A DNA stretch of 64,000 nt from Caballeronia fortuita (GTDB lineage: Bacteria; Pseudomonadota; Gammaproteobacteria; Burkholderiales; Burkholderiaceae), in assembly GCF_001544835.2 (NCBI RefSeq), contig NZ_FCNX02000017.1:124001-188000 (forward strand), read 5' to 3'. The position numbers and the translations under genes were made by a program. The stretch's first letter is position 1; each line of letters starts with the position of its first letter. Below the pieces are notes generated by a model. It had not been told where the DNA came from. It did no database searches and saw nothing but the letters and a program-made list of their open reading frames with translations. Positions 1 through 7,612 of this stretch are shown piece after piece.

Positions 1-483
1 TGCAAGGGCTGGGAAACCGATCCGAACGCCTACATCTATTTCATCACGCAGGCGCCGGTGTGGGCCGAAATCTGCAAGGTGATCGGCAAGGAGGAATGGA
101 TCGATCATCCGGACTACAAGACGCCGAACGCGCGCCTGCCACATCTGAAGCAGATCTTCGATGAAATCGAGCACTGGACGATGTCGAAGACCAAGTTCCA
201 GGTCATGGAGATTCTCAACAAGCACGACATCCCATGCGGCCCGATTCTCTCGATGAAGGAAATCGCCGAAGAGCCGTCGCTGCGCAAGACGGGAACCGTC
301 GTCGAAGTGGATCATCCGGTGCGCGGCAAGTATTTGACGGTCGGCAATCCGATCAAGCTGTCCGATAGCCCGACCGAAGTCGTGCGCTCGCCGCTGCTCG
401 GCGAACACACCGATGAAGTCATGGCCGAATTGGGCTACACGCCGGACCAGGTCGCCACGCTCCGGAGTCTAGGCGCGATCTGA
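1..483 (+). CDS. frc: formyl-CoA:oxalate CoA-transferase, C-terminal part
   Basis: The frame is open from the first base, so only the last 160 residues of a roughly 420-residue class III CoA-transferase are present. They resemble the C-terminal third of Frc (E. coli YfdW) closely: an NAYIYF strand, the block DIPCGPILSMKEIAEEPSLR, VDHPVRGKYLTVGNP and the LLGEHT segment near the end. The enzyme moves CoA from formyl-CoA to oxalate in the cytoplasm during oxalate catabolism. The catalytic aspartate lies upstream of the window. The usual partner, oxalyl-CoA decarboxylase (oxc), is not visible here and could lie further upstream. A strong hairpin follows about 210 bases downstream. Confidence 0.88.
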   Translation, partial: CKGWETDPNAYIYFITQAPVWAEICKVIGKEEWIDHPDYKTPNARLPHLKQIFDEIEHWTMSKTKFQVMEILNKHDIPCGPILSMKEIAEEPSLRKTGTVVEVDHPVRGKYLTVGNPIKLSDSPTEVVRSPLLGEHTDEVMAELGYTPDQVATLRSLGAI

Positions 484-692
484 TAGCTCTTACACGCTTG
501 GACGTCCGCCTTTGGAAGAAGGCGGCGCAGGCTCGTGCACGCGCATCAACGGAGACGCGCACGCGGCGTCGGCCATGCCGCTGCATCGGACCGACGCGAA
601 CGCCGCGTCGGGCGTACTCGATGAAATTGCGCGTCGCGAAGTACAAGCAGGCGCCGTGCGGGCCTGCTCTGAAGTTTCTGGAGGAGGGGACA

Positions 693-724
693 GGGGCGCG
701 GACCACGTATGTCCGCGTCCCTTT
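693..724 (+). terminator. GC-rich hairpin, possible frc terminator or attenuator
   Basis: Eleven paired positions (GGGGCGCGGAC against GTCCGCGTCCC, one G-U) around a 7-base loop are followed by TTTAT. The structure ends just before the AAGGGAG ribosome-binding site at 727-733 of the next gene. It could stop transcription of frc or control read-through into the FAH-family gene. The T run is short, so termination is uncertain. Confidence 0.5.
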
Positions 725-739
725 ATAAGGGAGACACAC

Positions 740-1519
740 TTGACACACTGGATTCGTTTTCGCGATGCGGGCGGCAGCATCGGCTTCGGCACGCTCGATC
801 AGCATTCGGGCCGCGTCGTGCAGCACGACGGCGCAATGTTCGACAATCCGCGCCCGACCGACATATCGTTCGCCGTCGACGATCTGACGCTGCTCGCGCC
901 GTGCCAGCCGAGCAAGGTCATCGCGCTGTGGAACAACTACTACGCGTTGTCGCAGAAGCTCGATAAAGCGCCGCCGAAGCATCCGCTCTTTCTCATCAAG
1001 CCGCCGATGTCGGTGATCGGGCCGGCCGAATCGATCCGCCGGCCGAAGAGCTATCACGGCAAGATCGCGTACGAGGGCGAGTTGGGCATCGTCATCGGCA
1101 AGACGGTGAGCGGGGCGTCGGTCGAGGAAGCCGAGCGCGCGATCTTCGGCTATACGTGTGTGAATGACGTGACGGCCATCGAACTGCTGCAGGAAGATCC
1201 CAACTTCGCGCAATGGTGCCGCTCGAAGGGCTTCGATACCTTCACGTGCCTGGGACCGTGCATCGCGACCGGGTTCGACTGGCGCACGGCGAACGTGGTC
1301 ACGACGCTCGAAGGCGTCGAGCGTCAGAACTATCCGCTCGACGACATGATCTTTTCGCCGGCCGAACAGGTGAGCAGGCTGTCGCAGGACATGACGCTCG
1401 TGCCCGGCGATGTGATCGCGTGCGGCACGTCGATCGGCGTCGGCTCGATCAAGGACGGCGCGCGTGTGGATGTGTCGATCATGGGGATCGGCACGTTGTC
1501 GAATGTGCTTGAGGCATGA
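740..1519 (+). CDS. fumarylacetoacetate hydrolase (FAH) family protein
   Basis: Predicted 259 residues. The FAH-family C-terminal fold is recognisable from VIALWNNY near the start, LFLIKPP, the acidic metal-binding YEGELGIVIGKT block, VNDVTAIE (in place of the more usual VSARD) and the closing PGDVIACGTSIGVG. Members hydrate or hydrolyse 2-oxo acids such as 2-oxohept-3-enedioate or acylpyruvates using Mg2+ or Mn2+; the substrate cannot be told from sequence. The start is taken as TTG because AAGGGAG lies 6 bases upstream; longer in-frame starts run back through the preceding hairpin. The stop overlaps the next start (ATGA), so the two are probably co-translated. Confidence 0.82.
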   Translation: MTHWIRFRDAGGSIGFGTLDQHSGRVVQHDGAMFDNPRPTDISFAVDDLTLLAPCQPSKVIALWNNYYALSQKLDKAPPKHPLFLIKPPMSVIGPAESIRRPKSYHGKIAYEGELGIVIGKTVSGASVEEAERAIFGYTCVNDVTAIELLQEDPNFAQWCRSKGFDTFTCLGPCIATGFDWRTANVVTTLEGVERQNYPLDDMIFSPAEQVSRLSQDMTLVPGDVIACGTSIGVGSIKDGARVDVSIMGIGTLSNVLEA

Positions 1520-2187
1520 TCGGCGATGGACTGACCGGCGCGCTGTGCGTGCTCGCGGCATTATCGGCGGGTTCGGCGATGCGAGTCTCGAGCGGATGGC
1601 AGGCAATGAGCTTGATCATCGCCGCTGTTTGCTGCGCGAGTGGCGCGCCGGGCGCCATTGCGCTCGCGCTTGCCGTGGTCGCGGCAGTCGTCGGGTGCCG
1701 GTCCGGCCGCTTCGCGTCGAGCGCTTCGACGCAATCGCTGCTTGCCACGGTTGCGTTCGTCGCGTGGGCGCTGCCGCAATCTGGCAGCGTGCACGCGATG
1801 CTGGCGGGCGGCGCGCTCGCGGCCCTGGCTGGCATTCTTTTCATGCGACGCACGAGCCGCGAGCGTTTGGACGTCCAGTCCGTGCATCTCGCCTGCGCCG
1901 GCGCGTGCGCGGCGCTGGCTTACATCCTCGGCGCGCAGTCGGGCGCGCTCGCCGTCCTGCCGGTCGTCGCGATGATCGCGCTCATCGGCGCGCACCTGGC
2001 GCTCGCGATGGGCGGCAGCGCGGCTTCGCCGGTCGCGGGTTTATTGAGCGTTACGGCCGCGTGCGGGCTGATGCTCACAGCGGCGGTCGGCGGCCCGCAT
2101 GGCGCTCTGGTCGTGGCGTGCGCGGCGATCGCCGCCGGTAGCGCGCGATCCGTGGCCTTCGCCGGCCCCCTTCGGGAGACACCATGA
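1516..2187 (+). CDS. hypothetical multi-pass membrane protein
   Basis: Predicted 223 residues, very rich in Ala, Gly, Val and Leu, with about six to seven hydrophobic stretches separated by short polar loops (for example around RRTSRERLD near residue 115). It reads as an inner-membrane protein, but I recognise no family motif. The ATG overlaps the stop of the FAH-family gene by four bases and has a GAGG element just upstream, which argues that it is real and translationally coupled. A hairpin terminator follows the stop. Function unknown; transport of the substrate handled by its neighbour is only a guess. Confidence 0.6.
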   Translation: MIGDGLTGALCVLAALSAGSAMRVSSGWQAMSLIIAAVCCASGAPGAIALALAVVAAVVGCRSGRFASSASTQSLLATVAFVAWALPQSGSVHAMLAGGALAALAGILFMRRTSRERLDVQSVHLACAGACAALAYILGAQSGALAVLPVVAMIALIGAHLALAMGGSAASPVAGLLSVTAACGLMLTAAVGGPHGALVVACAAIAAGSARSVAFAGPLRETP

Positions 2188-2195
2188 AACGACAA

Positions 2196-2220
2196 AGCCG
2201 GCGCAACCCTCGCGCCGGCT
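2196..2220. terminator. perfect 9-bp hairpin between convergent genes
   Basis: AGCCGGCGC pairs with GCGCCGGCT around a 7-base loop, nine bases after the stop of the membrane protein gene and 24 bases beyond the stop of the convergent CsbD-like gene. There is no real T run on either side, so it is a probable but not classical terminator for both strands. Confidence 0.6.
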
Positions 2221-2244
2221 CTGCATCGCCATGTCAAATACGTA

Positions 2245-2499
2245 TCAACGATCCCGATTCCACAACGCGCCGAGCACGAAACCCACGGCCGCCGCGATCA
2301 GCACGCCCTGAATCGGCTGGCTCGCGACCGCGAGACGCACGTTGTCGACGGTCTGCCCGTAGCTTTGCTGCAAGTTGCCATACGCCTGCCGCACCTTGCC
2401 CTCGGCTTGCGTGCCTTCGTCGCCCGTCAGCGCGCCGACCGCGTCCTGCACCTTGCCGACGACCTTCTGTGCCGCGCCTTCCACTTGATCTTGCACCAT
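2245..2499 (-). CDS. CsbD family stress-response protein with C-terminal membrane segment
   Basis: Predicted 84 residues. The first 45 residues match the CsbD fold pattern (VEGAAQKVVGKVQDAVGALTG, then AEGKVRQAYG), and the last 25 form a hydrophobic GVLIAAAVGFVLGALW segment followed by a basic tail, the layout of CsbD/YqjD-like ribosome- or membrane-associated stress proteins. The ATG is placed after AGGGAGG on the minus strand; longer in-frame starts lack a binding site. CsbD proteins are commonly stationary-phase or stress induced, but no such promoter was identified here. It lies downstream of the receiver/KaiC-like pair, 85 bases away. Confidence 0.8.
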   Translation of the reverse strand: MVQDQVEGAAQKVVGKVQDAVGALTGDEGTQAEGKVRQAYGNLQQSYGQTVDNVRLAVASQPIQGVLIAAAVGFVLGALWNRDR

Positions 2500-2584
2500 G
2501 GTGCCTCCCTTTCGGTTGAGCGGTTTCTCGTGAGTCCGGATTGCCGGAACGCACCAACACAGCACGTGGCGTGCCCGGATGCCG

Positions 2585-2941
2585 TCAGGCCGGGCCAATG
2601 AGCGTTCTGACAGCGTCGATCAGATCGTCGATCGAAAGCGGCTTGCGCCGGAACTGCGCTTGCGGATGCTCGAGCGCGGGCGCGTTGGCCGCGGCGCTCG
2701 TCAGGATTACGGGCACGCTCGCGAGGCCGTCGCTCGCGGCCATTTGCCGAATCAGCTCGACGCCGTCCATGTGCGGCATCATCCAGTCGGTGATGACGAG
2801 CGCGGGCGGGTTCGAGCGCGCCGCGTCGAGCGCGCTGCGCCCGTTCGGCGCCGTCGATACCTCGTAGCCCTCCATTTCGAGCACGAGCCGCCATGTGGTC
2901 AGGATGTCGAATTCATCGTCGACGACGAGGATCTTTTTCAT
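2585..2941 (-). CDS. single-domain response regulator (receiver only)
   Basis: Predicted 118 residues, a stand-alone REC domain. The acidic pocket (KILVVDDE, D8/D9), the phosphoacceptor D52 in VITDWMMPHMDG, the T/S switch position (ILTSAAA) and the conserved lysine in RRKPLS are all present, so it should be phosphorylatable. There is no output domain, so it must act by protein contact. Its ATG overlaps the stop of the upstream KaiC-like gene (ATGA), implying coupled translation and a shared pathway. No cognate histidine kinase is encoded nearby. Confidence 0.9.
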   Translation of the reverse strand: MKKILVVDDEFDILTTWRLVLEMEGYEVSTAPNGRSALDAARSNPPALVITDWMMPHMDGVELIRQMAASDGLASVPVILTSAAANAPALEHPQAQFRRKPLSIDDLIDAVRTLIGPA

Positions 2942-4449
2942 GCGCGCGCGCCGGGGTCCGATACAGGGAGCGCGGGCGCGATCGACGAATGTCCGGACAG
3001 CAGACCCGTCGGGCCGATGAATCCTTCGCTGATATGCAGGCCGCGCGAATCGATCGTCAGGCGGCGGATCGCGGAATCGTGCGGGCCTTCGCGCTGCTTG
3101 ACGACCGACAGCATGCGATACAGCGCCGAGTTCGCCTCCACGTAACGCATCAGCACGATGTTCTCGGTCATCGCCGACGCGCGCAGTGTCGTGGGCGCCA
3201 CGACCTCGCCGTAGAGCGGCATTTCCTCGGTGAGCACGGTCGTCACGGCGGCGGCGCGCAGGCGGTGCGTGAGCGCGTTGAGAAAAAGGCCGAAGCGCTC
3301 GGTGCGGTTCGCGGACTGAAAGAATCCGTCGATGCCGTCGACCACGAGCCGCGACGCCTGCGCGTTGCCGACCGCGTTCAGCAGCTCGACGGCGAGCTCG
3401 TCGATCGCGAGTTCCACAGCCGGATGCCAGTGGATCGCGAGGCGTCCCTCCTGCGCGGCCGGCGCGAGATCGATGCCGACCGACCGCGCCTTCGCCAGCA
3501 GCCGCTCCGGCGATTCGTAGAGACCGAAGTAGACGCAGCGCTCGCCGCGTTCGACGCCCGCCTGCAGAAATTTGAGCCCAAGCAGCGTCTTGCCGATGCC
3601 CGACGGCCCGACGAGCGTGGTGGTCGAGCCGCGCACGACGCCGCCGCCGAGCATCTGGTCGAAATCGGGAAAGCCGAAGCCTAGCTGGTTCGTGAAGTCC
3701 GGCGTGCATGCGTCCTTCGCCGGCGACGCCTCGATGCGCGGATACGTCACGAGTCCGTTATCGGTGATCTTGAAGAAGTGCTTGCCGAGCAGATGATCGC
3801 GGGCGCGCAGCTTGTGGACCTCGATTTCGCGAGCGCGCCGCATGCCGGTGTTATAGCGGTTCAGTTCGATGAGTCCGTCGACGAGCGTGTGCTCCGGATG
3901 CGGCTCGTTGCCTGAAAGCGGCGCGAGGATCAGCGTCGTGCAGCGCGCGGCGCTCACGAAGGCCGAAAGCTCGTGGATGAACTGCGAGAGCTCGAGTTCC
4001 GTCGAACTGAATTCGCGCGCGCTGCGAAAGCCGTCGATGACCATGAAGCGCGGCCGGCTCGTCTTGATGGTCGATGCGATCAGCGCAAGAAAACCGGACA
4101 GCCCGTCGCGCATCAGCTCATGGTAGCCGGAGACGAACAGCATGCGGTCGGAGATGGCGTCGGCGTTGTAGAACGACAGTGCGCGCAGATGCGACAACAG
4201 TTTCGTATGCGATTCGGCGATCAACGTGATGTACAGGACCGTGTCGCCCTGCGCGACACGATGAAAACCGACCTGCGACGAAAGAATCGTCTTGCCCGCG
4301 CCCGCCATCCCTTCGATCAGATACAGACCGCCCTCGACAAGGCCACCGCCCAGTATTTCGTCCAGGCCCGTGACGCCGGTCGTCACGTTGCCGTCGCCGG
4401 CGGCTTGCGGCCAGGGTTGGTCGGAAGAGTGCTTGTCGTCGTGGCTCAT
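2938..4449 (-). CDS. two-domain KaiC-like RecA-type ATPase
   Basis: Predicted 503 residues with tandem KaiC/RadA-type domains. Each has a Walker A box (GMAGAGKT at 47-54; GPSGIGKT at 281-288) and a Walker B-like strand ending in an aspartate (FMVIDG; RLVVDG). The paired catalytic glutamates of cyanobacterial KaiC appear to be lost in domain 1 (TLIAES at 75-80) and only half kept in domain 2 (LYES near 312). KaiC homologues outside cyanobacteria are linked to signalling and stress rather than a proven clock. No kaiA or kaiB is present. The chosen ATG gives the usual length; an earlier ATG at 4497 would add 16 residues. It is the first gene of a pair with the receiver protein. Confidence 0.85.
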   Translation of the reverse strand: MSHDDKHSSDQPWPQAAGDGNVTTGVTGLDEILGGGLVEGGLYLIEGMAGAGKTILSSQVGFHRVAQGDTVLYITLIAESHTKLLSHLRALSFYNADAISDRMLFVSGYHELMRDGLSGFLALIASTIKTSRPRFMVIDGFRSAREFSSTELELSQFIHELSAFVSAARCTTLILAPLSGNEPHPEHTLVDGLIELNRYNTGMRRAREIEVHKLRARDHLLGKHFFKITDNGLVTYPRIEASPAKDACTPDFTNQLGFGFPDFDQMLGGGVVRGSTTTLVGPSGIGKTLLGLKFLQAGVERGERCVYFGLYESPERLLAKARSVGIDLAPAAQEGRLAIHWHPAVELAIDELAVELLNAVGNAQASRLVVDGIDGFFQSANRTERFGLFLNALTHRLRAAAVTTVLTEEMPLYGEVVAPTTLRASAMTENIVLMRYVEANSALYRMLSVVKQREGPHDSAIRRLTIDSRGLHISEGFIGPTGLLSGHSSIAPALPVSDPGARA

Positions 4450-4813
4450 GGATGTGCGTTTTTTACTCGGCGTAGCGGCCTTTTTGAGAAGGCGCATTAT
4501 GGCTGACTCTCGGCAAGCTGTGGCGGCTGCCATGACGGTCGCCCTTGCGCAGCGGATTCTCGCGCCTTCTTGTGCCTATCTTTGTCGCTCCGTGCATCGC
4601 GTGCTTCTGCGAACGCCTTTTGTACGCATTTTTCACGCCCAATCTGCTTGGCAGATGAGAGAGACTGCCCGCCGACAGGAATTCTTTGAGAACTCTCTCA
4701 TGGGCAGACGGCGCGGCGGCTGGTGAAATAGCGCTCCATGTCGTACACGGACGCCGTGTTTTCTCCGGTTGCTCCTTCCGGCGCTCGTGCGCCCTCATTG
4801 CCTTCTATTTGCC
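4450..4813. other. intergenic region, divergent promoters expected
   Basis: This 364-base stretch separates the KaiC-like gene (minus) from a small secreted-protein gene (plus). I see no convincing coding frame, RNA gene or strong hairpin. It is less GC-rich than the neighbours and must carry the promoters of both flanking genes, but I cannot place them with confidence. Confidence 0.5.
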
Positions 4814-5092
4814 ATGCACCGTTCGCACTCGATTCCGGGCGTCTTTGCGCTCGCCGCCAGTCTTTTTGCAGTCTTTGCCGCGGCCGCCACGCCGGTTCAC
4901 GCCGTCGAGAACGTGCCCGACGCTCGTATCTTGTCGGCTGCGCCGTTCGTTTATCAGGGCGATCGCGGCATCTTCTCGCGCATGCCCGTCGAACCGTCCG
5001 ATTCGCGCATTCTGAAGCCGATCGCGCCGATTCAGGATGCGAGCGATTTCCGCGTGCCGCAAGATCGTTTCAAGCGCCAGTCGGCTATCTGA
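4814..5092 (+). CDS. hypothetical small secreted protein
   Basis: Predicted 92 residues. An N-terminal signal peptide is clear: basic MHRSHS, a hydrophobic core rich in Ala/Phe/Leu, and a cleavage site around PVHA-VENV near residue 30. The mature part of about 60 residues is polar, contains FVYQGDRGIF and ends in a basic QDRFKRQSAI. I do not recognise a family. The ATG is preferred because it sits directly before the signal sequence; upstream sites are weak. The protein is probably periplasmic. It precedes two further envelope genes in the same direction but with gaps that suggest separate transcription. Confidence 0.6.
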   Translation: MHRSHSIPGVFALAASLFAVFAAAATPVHAVENVPDARILSAAPFVYQGDRGIFSRMPVEPSDSRILKPIAPIQDASDFRVPQDRFKRQSAI

Positions 5093-5191
5093 AGACGCGC
5101 GCGTTCATTGCGGTGTTCGGCTGGAATCGGAAGCTATAGCGCGCCATAATGTTTTCCGGGCGACATGTTTTGTCGTTACGGGAAAATCGCA

Positions 5192-5809
5192 ATGAAGCGT
5201 CTCGTGGTTGCGCAAATCGTGGTAATTGCCGCCGGCCTGTCGGCGCCATTGGCGCGGGGCGAGGATCCGTTATCGAATAATGCCGAAGTATCCGCGAAAA
5301 ATGGCGATGTCGCGGAATTCGAGAATCTGAGTTCGGGCAATCAATTAACGGCGCTGCGTAAGACTTTCAATGGCACTTTCGGCGCGAGTCTTTCGTATTA
5401 TCCCGGTCAGATGACTTACTACGCCGCGTTGTTTCAGCAACGGACGATCTGGCGCGTATTCAAATCGCAAAACGACGCGCGCGCCGAAGCGATCTATTCG
5501 GATTTCGCCAAGACATCCAGCACGCTCGCCGACGCGGAAATCAGGCGCATCAAGCTGGAAGCGGAAAAGGCATATGCCGATCGGCAGATCGCCGCCCAGC
5601 AGGATCGCGCAAGCCGGCTGCAAGCGGACCTCGATATTGCCCGTGCGCAGCAGACCCAAGTGACGAGCTACCAACTGGAGCAGCAGAACGCGATCCGTGA
5701 ACTGCGCACCGAGCAGGCCGCCGCGCAGGCGCAGCTTCGGGCACTGCAGATTCGTGTGCAGGAACTGCAAAAGCAGTCCGACAGCGATCTTCCCGCCGCG
5801 ACCAGATAG
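5192..5809 (+). CDS. DUF2968 family periplasmic coiled-coil protein
   Basis: Predicted 205 residues. A signal peptide (MKRLVVAQIVVIAAGLSAPLA) is followed by a conserved block with LTALRKTFNGTFGASL, YPGQMTYYAALFQQ and the aromatic TIWRVF, characteristic of DUF2968 proteins common in Burkholderia. The C-terminal 110 residues form a long heptad-rich helix (ARLQADLDIARAQQT onward, Gln-rich) predicted to be coiled coil. Function is unknown; an envelope-spacing or scaffold role is only an inference. The ATG is placed at MKRL; an earlier ATG at 5165 would add nine residues that do not improve the signal peptide. Confidence 0.78.
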   Translation: MKRLVVAQIVVIAAGLSAPLARGEDPLSNNAEVSAKNGDVAEFENLSSGNQLTALRKTFNGTFGASLSYYPGQMTYYAALFQQRTIWRVFKSQNDARAEAIYSDFAKTSSTLADAEIRRIKLEAEKAYADRQIAAQQDRASRLQADLDIARAQQTQVTSYQLEQQNAIRELRTEQAAAQAQLRALQIRVQELQKQSDSDLPAATR

Positions 5810-5856
5810 CGCTTTCGAGACGAACCTACGCACGTCATCAATTTGGGAGTTGTCCG

Positions 5857-5886
5857 CTTAAAGCCTGCAAATCATGGCGCTACAAT
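5857..5886 (+). promoter_or_regulatory. possible sigma-70 promoter of the OmpA-type gene
   Basis: A TACAAT hexamer at 5881-5886 resembles a -10 box; CTTAAA/TTAAAG some 17-18 bases upstream is a weak -35 match. It lies about 130 bases before the lipoprotein start, leaving a long leader. Confidence 0.35.
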
Positions 5887-6017
5887 CCGGCAGCTTCTGG
5901 ATCGCTCATCGACTGCGTAGACGCTTCGAGATCGATTCATGAATCTGCCTTCCGCCCCCAGGAATGGTCTCTGAACTGAGGTGCGCGCTCAGCGGCTCCC
6001 GCCTGAATTTGAAACGC

Positions 6018-6728
6018 ATGAACTCCAAGATGCTTACGAAAACCCTCGCCGTTAGTCTCATCTCCGCTGCCGTACTCGCGGGCTGCTCGTCCGTTTCGGG
6101 ACCGGCTTTCAATATCAGCGAAATCACGACGTCGAACGGTCAGAAGGCCTTCCGCGCTGAGCGCTATGGCCTGTTCGAAAACGGCAGCGCCTGTATGACC
6201 GCAGCCCAGAAAATATGCGGCAATCAGCCGGTGAACGTGTTGCAGACGATCGCCGGCACGAATGCCGCGAAGGATCCGCGCAATGTGATCTTCAACTGCG
6301 CGGCGCCTGTCCAGCCGGCTCCCGCAGCGCCTGCTGCACCGGTGGCTGAGCCGCAACCGGCTCCGGTGGTCGTGCCGGCTGCTCCGCGCAAGGTCGTGCT
6401 GGATGAGAAGACCAATTTCGACTTCGACAGTGCAGATCTGAAGCCCAAGGCCAAAGCTACGCTCGACAAACTCGTCGCTGATGCGGGCGGTGTAAGGTTC
6501 GGATCGGTCACGGTCGAGGGTTACACGGACTCGACAGGCCCGAGCGCCTATAACGTCGGTCTGTCGCAGCGCCGCGCTGCCGCCGTGGTCGACTATCTGC
6601 GCAGCCATGGTCTGAACGCTGACAATTACTCGGTGAAGGGCTTCGGCAAGTCGAACCCGGTCGCGACGAATGCAACGACCGTCGGCCGCGCGGAAAATCG
6701 TCGCGTCGAAGTCACGCTCACGCCGTAA
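6018..6728 (+). CDS. OmpA-family outer-membrane lipoprotein
   Basis: Predicted 236 residues. The signal peptide ends in a lipobox LAGC with lipidated C23. A non-recognised domain of about 75 residues with two cysteines (SACMTAAQKICG) is followed by a Pro/Ala linker (residues about 98-125) and a C-terminal OmpA-like peptidoglycan-binding domain: FDFDSADLKP, VEGYTDSTG, NVGLSQRRAAAVVDYL and GRAENRRVEV. The protein should anchor the outer membrane to peptidoglycan. The ATG at MNSK is chosen because it gives a proper lipoprotein signal; the frame opens earlier at 5964. It is followed by a strong terminator and appears monocistronic. Confidence 0.88.
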   Translation: MNSKMLTKTLAVSLISAAVLAGCSSVSGPAFNISEITTSNGQKAFRAERYGLFENGSACMTAAQKICGNQPVNVLQTIAGTNAAKDPRNVIFNCAAPVQPAPAAPAAPVAEPQPAPVVVPAAPRKVVLDEKTNFDFDSADLKPKAKATLDKLVADAGGVRFGSVTVEGYTDSTGPSAYNVGLSQRRAAAVVDYLRSHGLNADNYSVKGFGKSNPVATNATTVGRAENRRVEVTLTP

Positions 6729-6754
6729 GACGTCACATCAGAGGTCGATAAGAG

Positions 6755-6788
6755 AACCCGCGAGCTAACCGGCTCGCGGGTTTTTTTT
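6755..6788 (+). terminator. intrinsic terminator of the OmpA-type gene
   Basis: An 11-bp perfect stem (AACCCGCGAGC / GCTCGCGGGTT) with a 6-base loop runs into a run of eight T residues, a classical rho-independent terminator 26 bases after the stop codon. Confidence 0.92.
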
Positions 6789-6810
6789 GTTTTGTGCCGC
6801 CGCGCAACAA

Positions 6811-7326
6811 TCAGAAAAGCGCAAGTTGTTCGCGTCCCGGTCCGCCTTCCAGCGTGAGCAAATGCCGCTTGCGGTCGACGCCGCCGGCATAACCGGTCAG
6901 TGCGCCGTCGATGCCGATCACGCGATGACACGGCACGATGATCGAAACGGGATTGCGCCCGTTCGCGCCGCCGACCGCCCGCGCCGCTCCCGCCGGCAAG
7001 CCGAGACGGCGCGCGAGATCGCCGTAAGTCCAGGCGTCGCCGAACGGAATCTGCCGCAGCGCATCCCAGACTTGCCGCTGAAACACGGTGCCCTGAAGTT
7101 GCAGCGCGATCGAAAACTCCGTGCGCGCTCCGGCGAAATATTCGTCGATCTGCTCACGCGCGTGCGCAATCACGCGGGCTCTGGGCGCCGTGTCGGACAA
7201 ACCGGATTCCGGCGCGCCAGCGGGACAATGCTTCTGCCCGACGAAGAAGATGCCTGTCAGACAGTCGTTCTCGGCGCGATACAGAATGCGTCCGAGCGGG
7301 CTCGGGCCGACATGACATTCGATCAC
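6811..7326 (-). CDS. ogt: methylated-DNA--protein-cysteine methyltransferase
   Basis: Predicted 171 residues. It carries the MGMT signature with acceptor Cys133 in IIVPCHRVIG, the preceding VGGANGRNP, and the helix-turn-helix region FQRQVWDALRQIPFG with YGDLARRLG. The enzyme removes alkyl groups from O6-alkylguanine (and O4-alkylthymine) by suicide transfer to its cysteine. The size and absence of an Ada N-terminal domain fit Ogt. The start is taken as GTG because GGAG lies seven bases upstream, and this places the gene just after the stop of the upstream small gene, 25 bases away, suggesting co-transcription. Confidence 0.88.
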   Translation of the reverse strand: MIECHVGPSPLGRILYRAENDCLTGIFFVGQKHCPAGAPESGLSDTAPRARVIAHAREQIDEYFAGARTEFSIALQLQGTVFQRQVWDALRQIPFGDAWTYGDLARRLGLPAGAARAVGGANGRNPVSIIVPCHRVIGIDGALTGYAGGVDRKRHLLTLEGGPGREQLALF

Positions 7327-7351
7327 TTCGACGCTCCGCGCGACGGCCGTT

Positions 7352-7612
7352 TCAGATGAACGGATTGTCGGCGGTGCCGGACGGCGCGGCCGGTTCGTCG
7401 GGCAGCTTCGCAGGCAGCGACGCATCGCTTTGCAGCGCTTCGACGATCGCGCCGATCGCTTTCTGCAACGCCAGCGCATTCGCGAGACCGGATTTGTCGC
7501 GCGAGATCGTCAGGTCGCCGCTGATCGTCAGGCGCTTCGTGCCGTTCTCGATGTTGATCGCGTCGCCGGCGATGTTCATCACGTCCGTATCGTTTGCAAA
7601 TGGCTTAAACAC
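7352..7612 (-). CDS. conserved hypothetical small protein
   Basis: Predicted 86 residues. The sequence is polar with alternating short beta-like segments (MNIAGDAINIENGTKRLTIS, GDLTISRD) and an amphipathic helix (LANALALQKAIGAIVEALQS), ending in a Pro/Ala-rich tail. I recognise no named family. A GTG start is preferred because GGAGG lies eight bases upstream; a TTG at 7627 is the alternative. It overlaps the end of the upstream endonuclease gene by eight bases and precedes ogt, so the three may form one transcript. No signal peptide, so probably cytoplasmic. Confidence 0.6.
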   Translation of the reverse strand: MFKPFANDTDVMNIAGDAINIENGTKRLTISGDLTISRDKSGLANALALQKAIGAIVEALQSDASLPAKLPDEPAAPSGTADNPFI

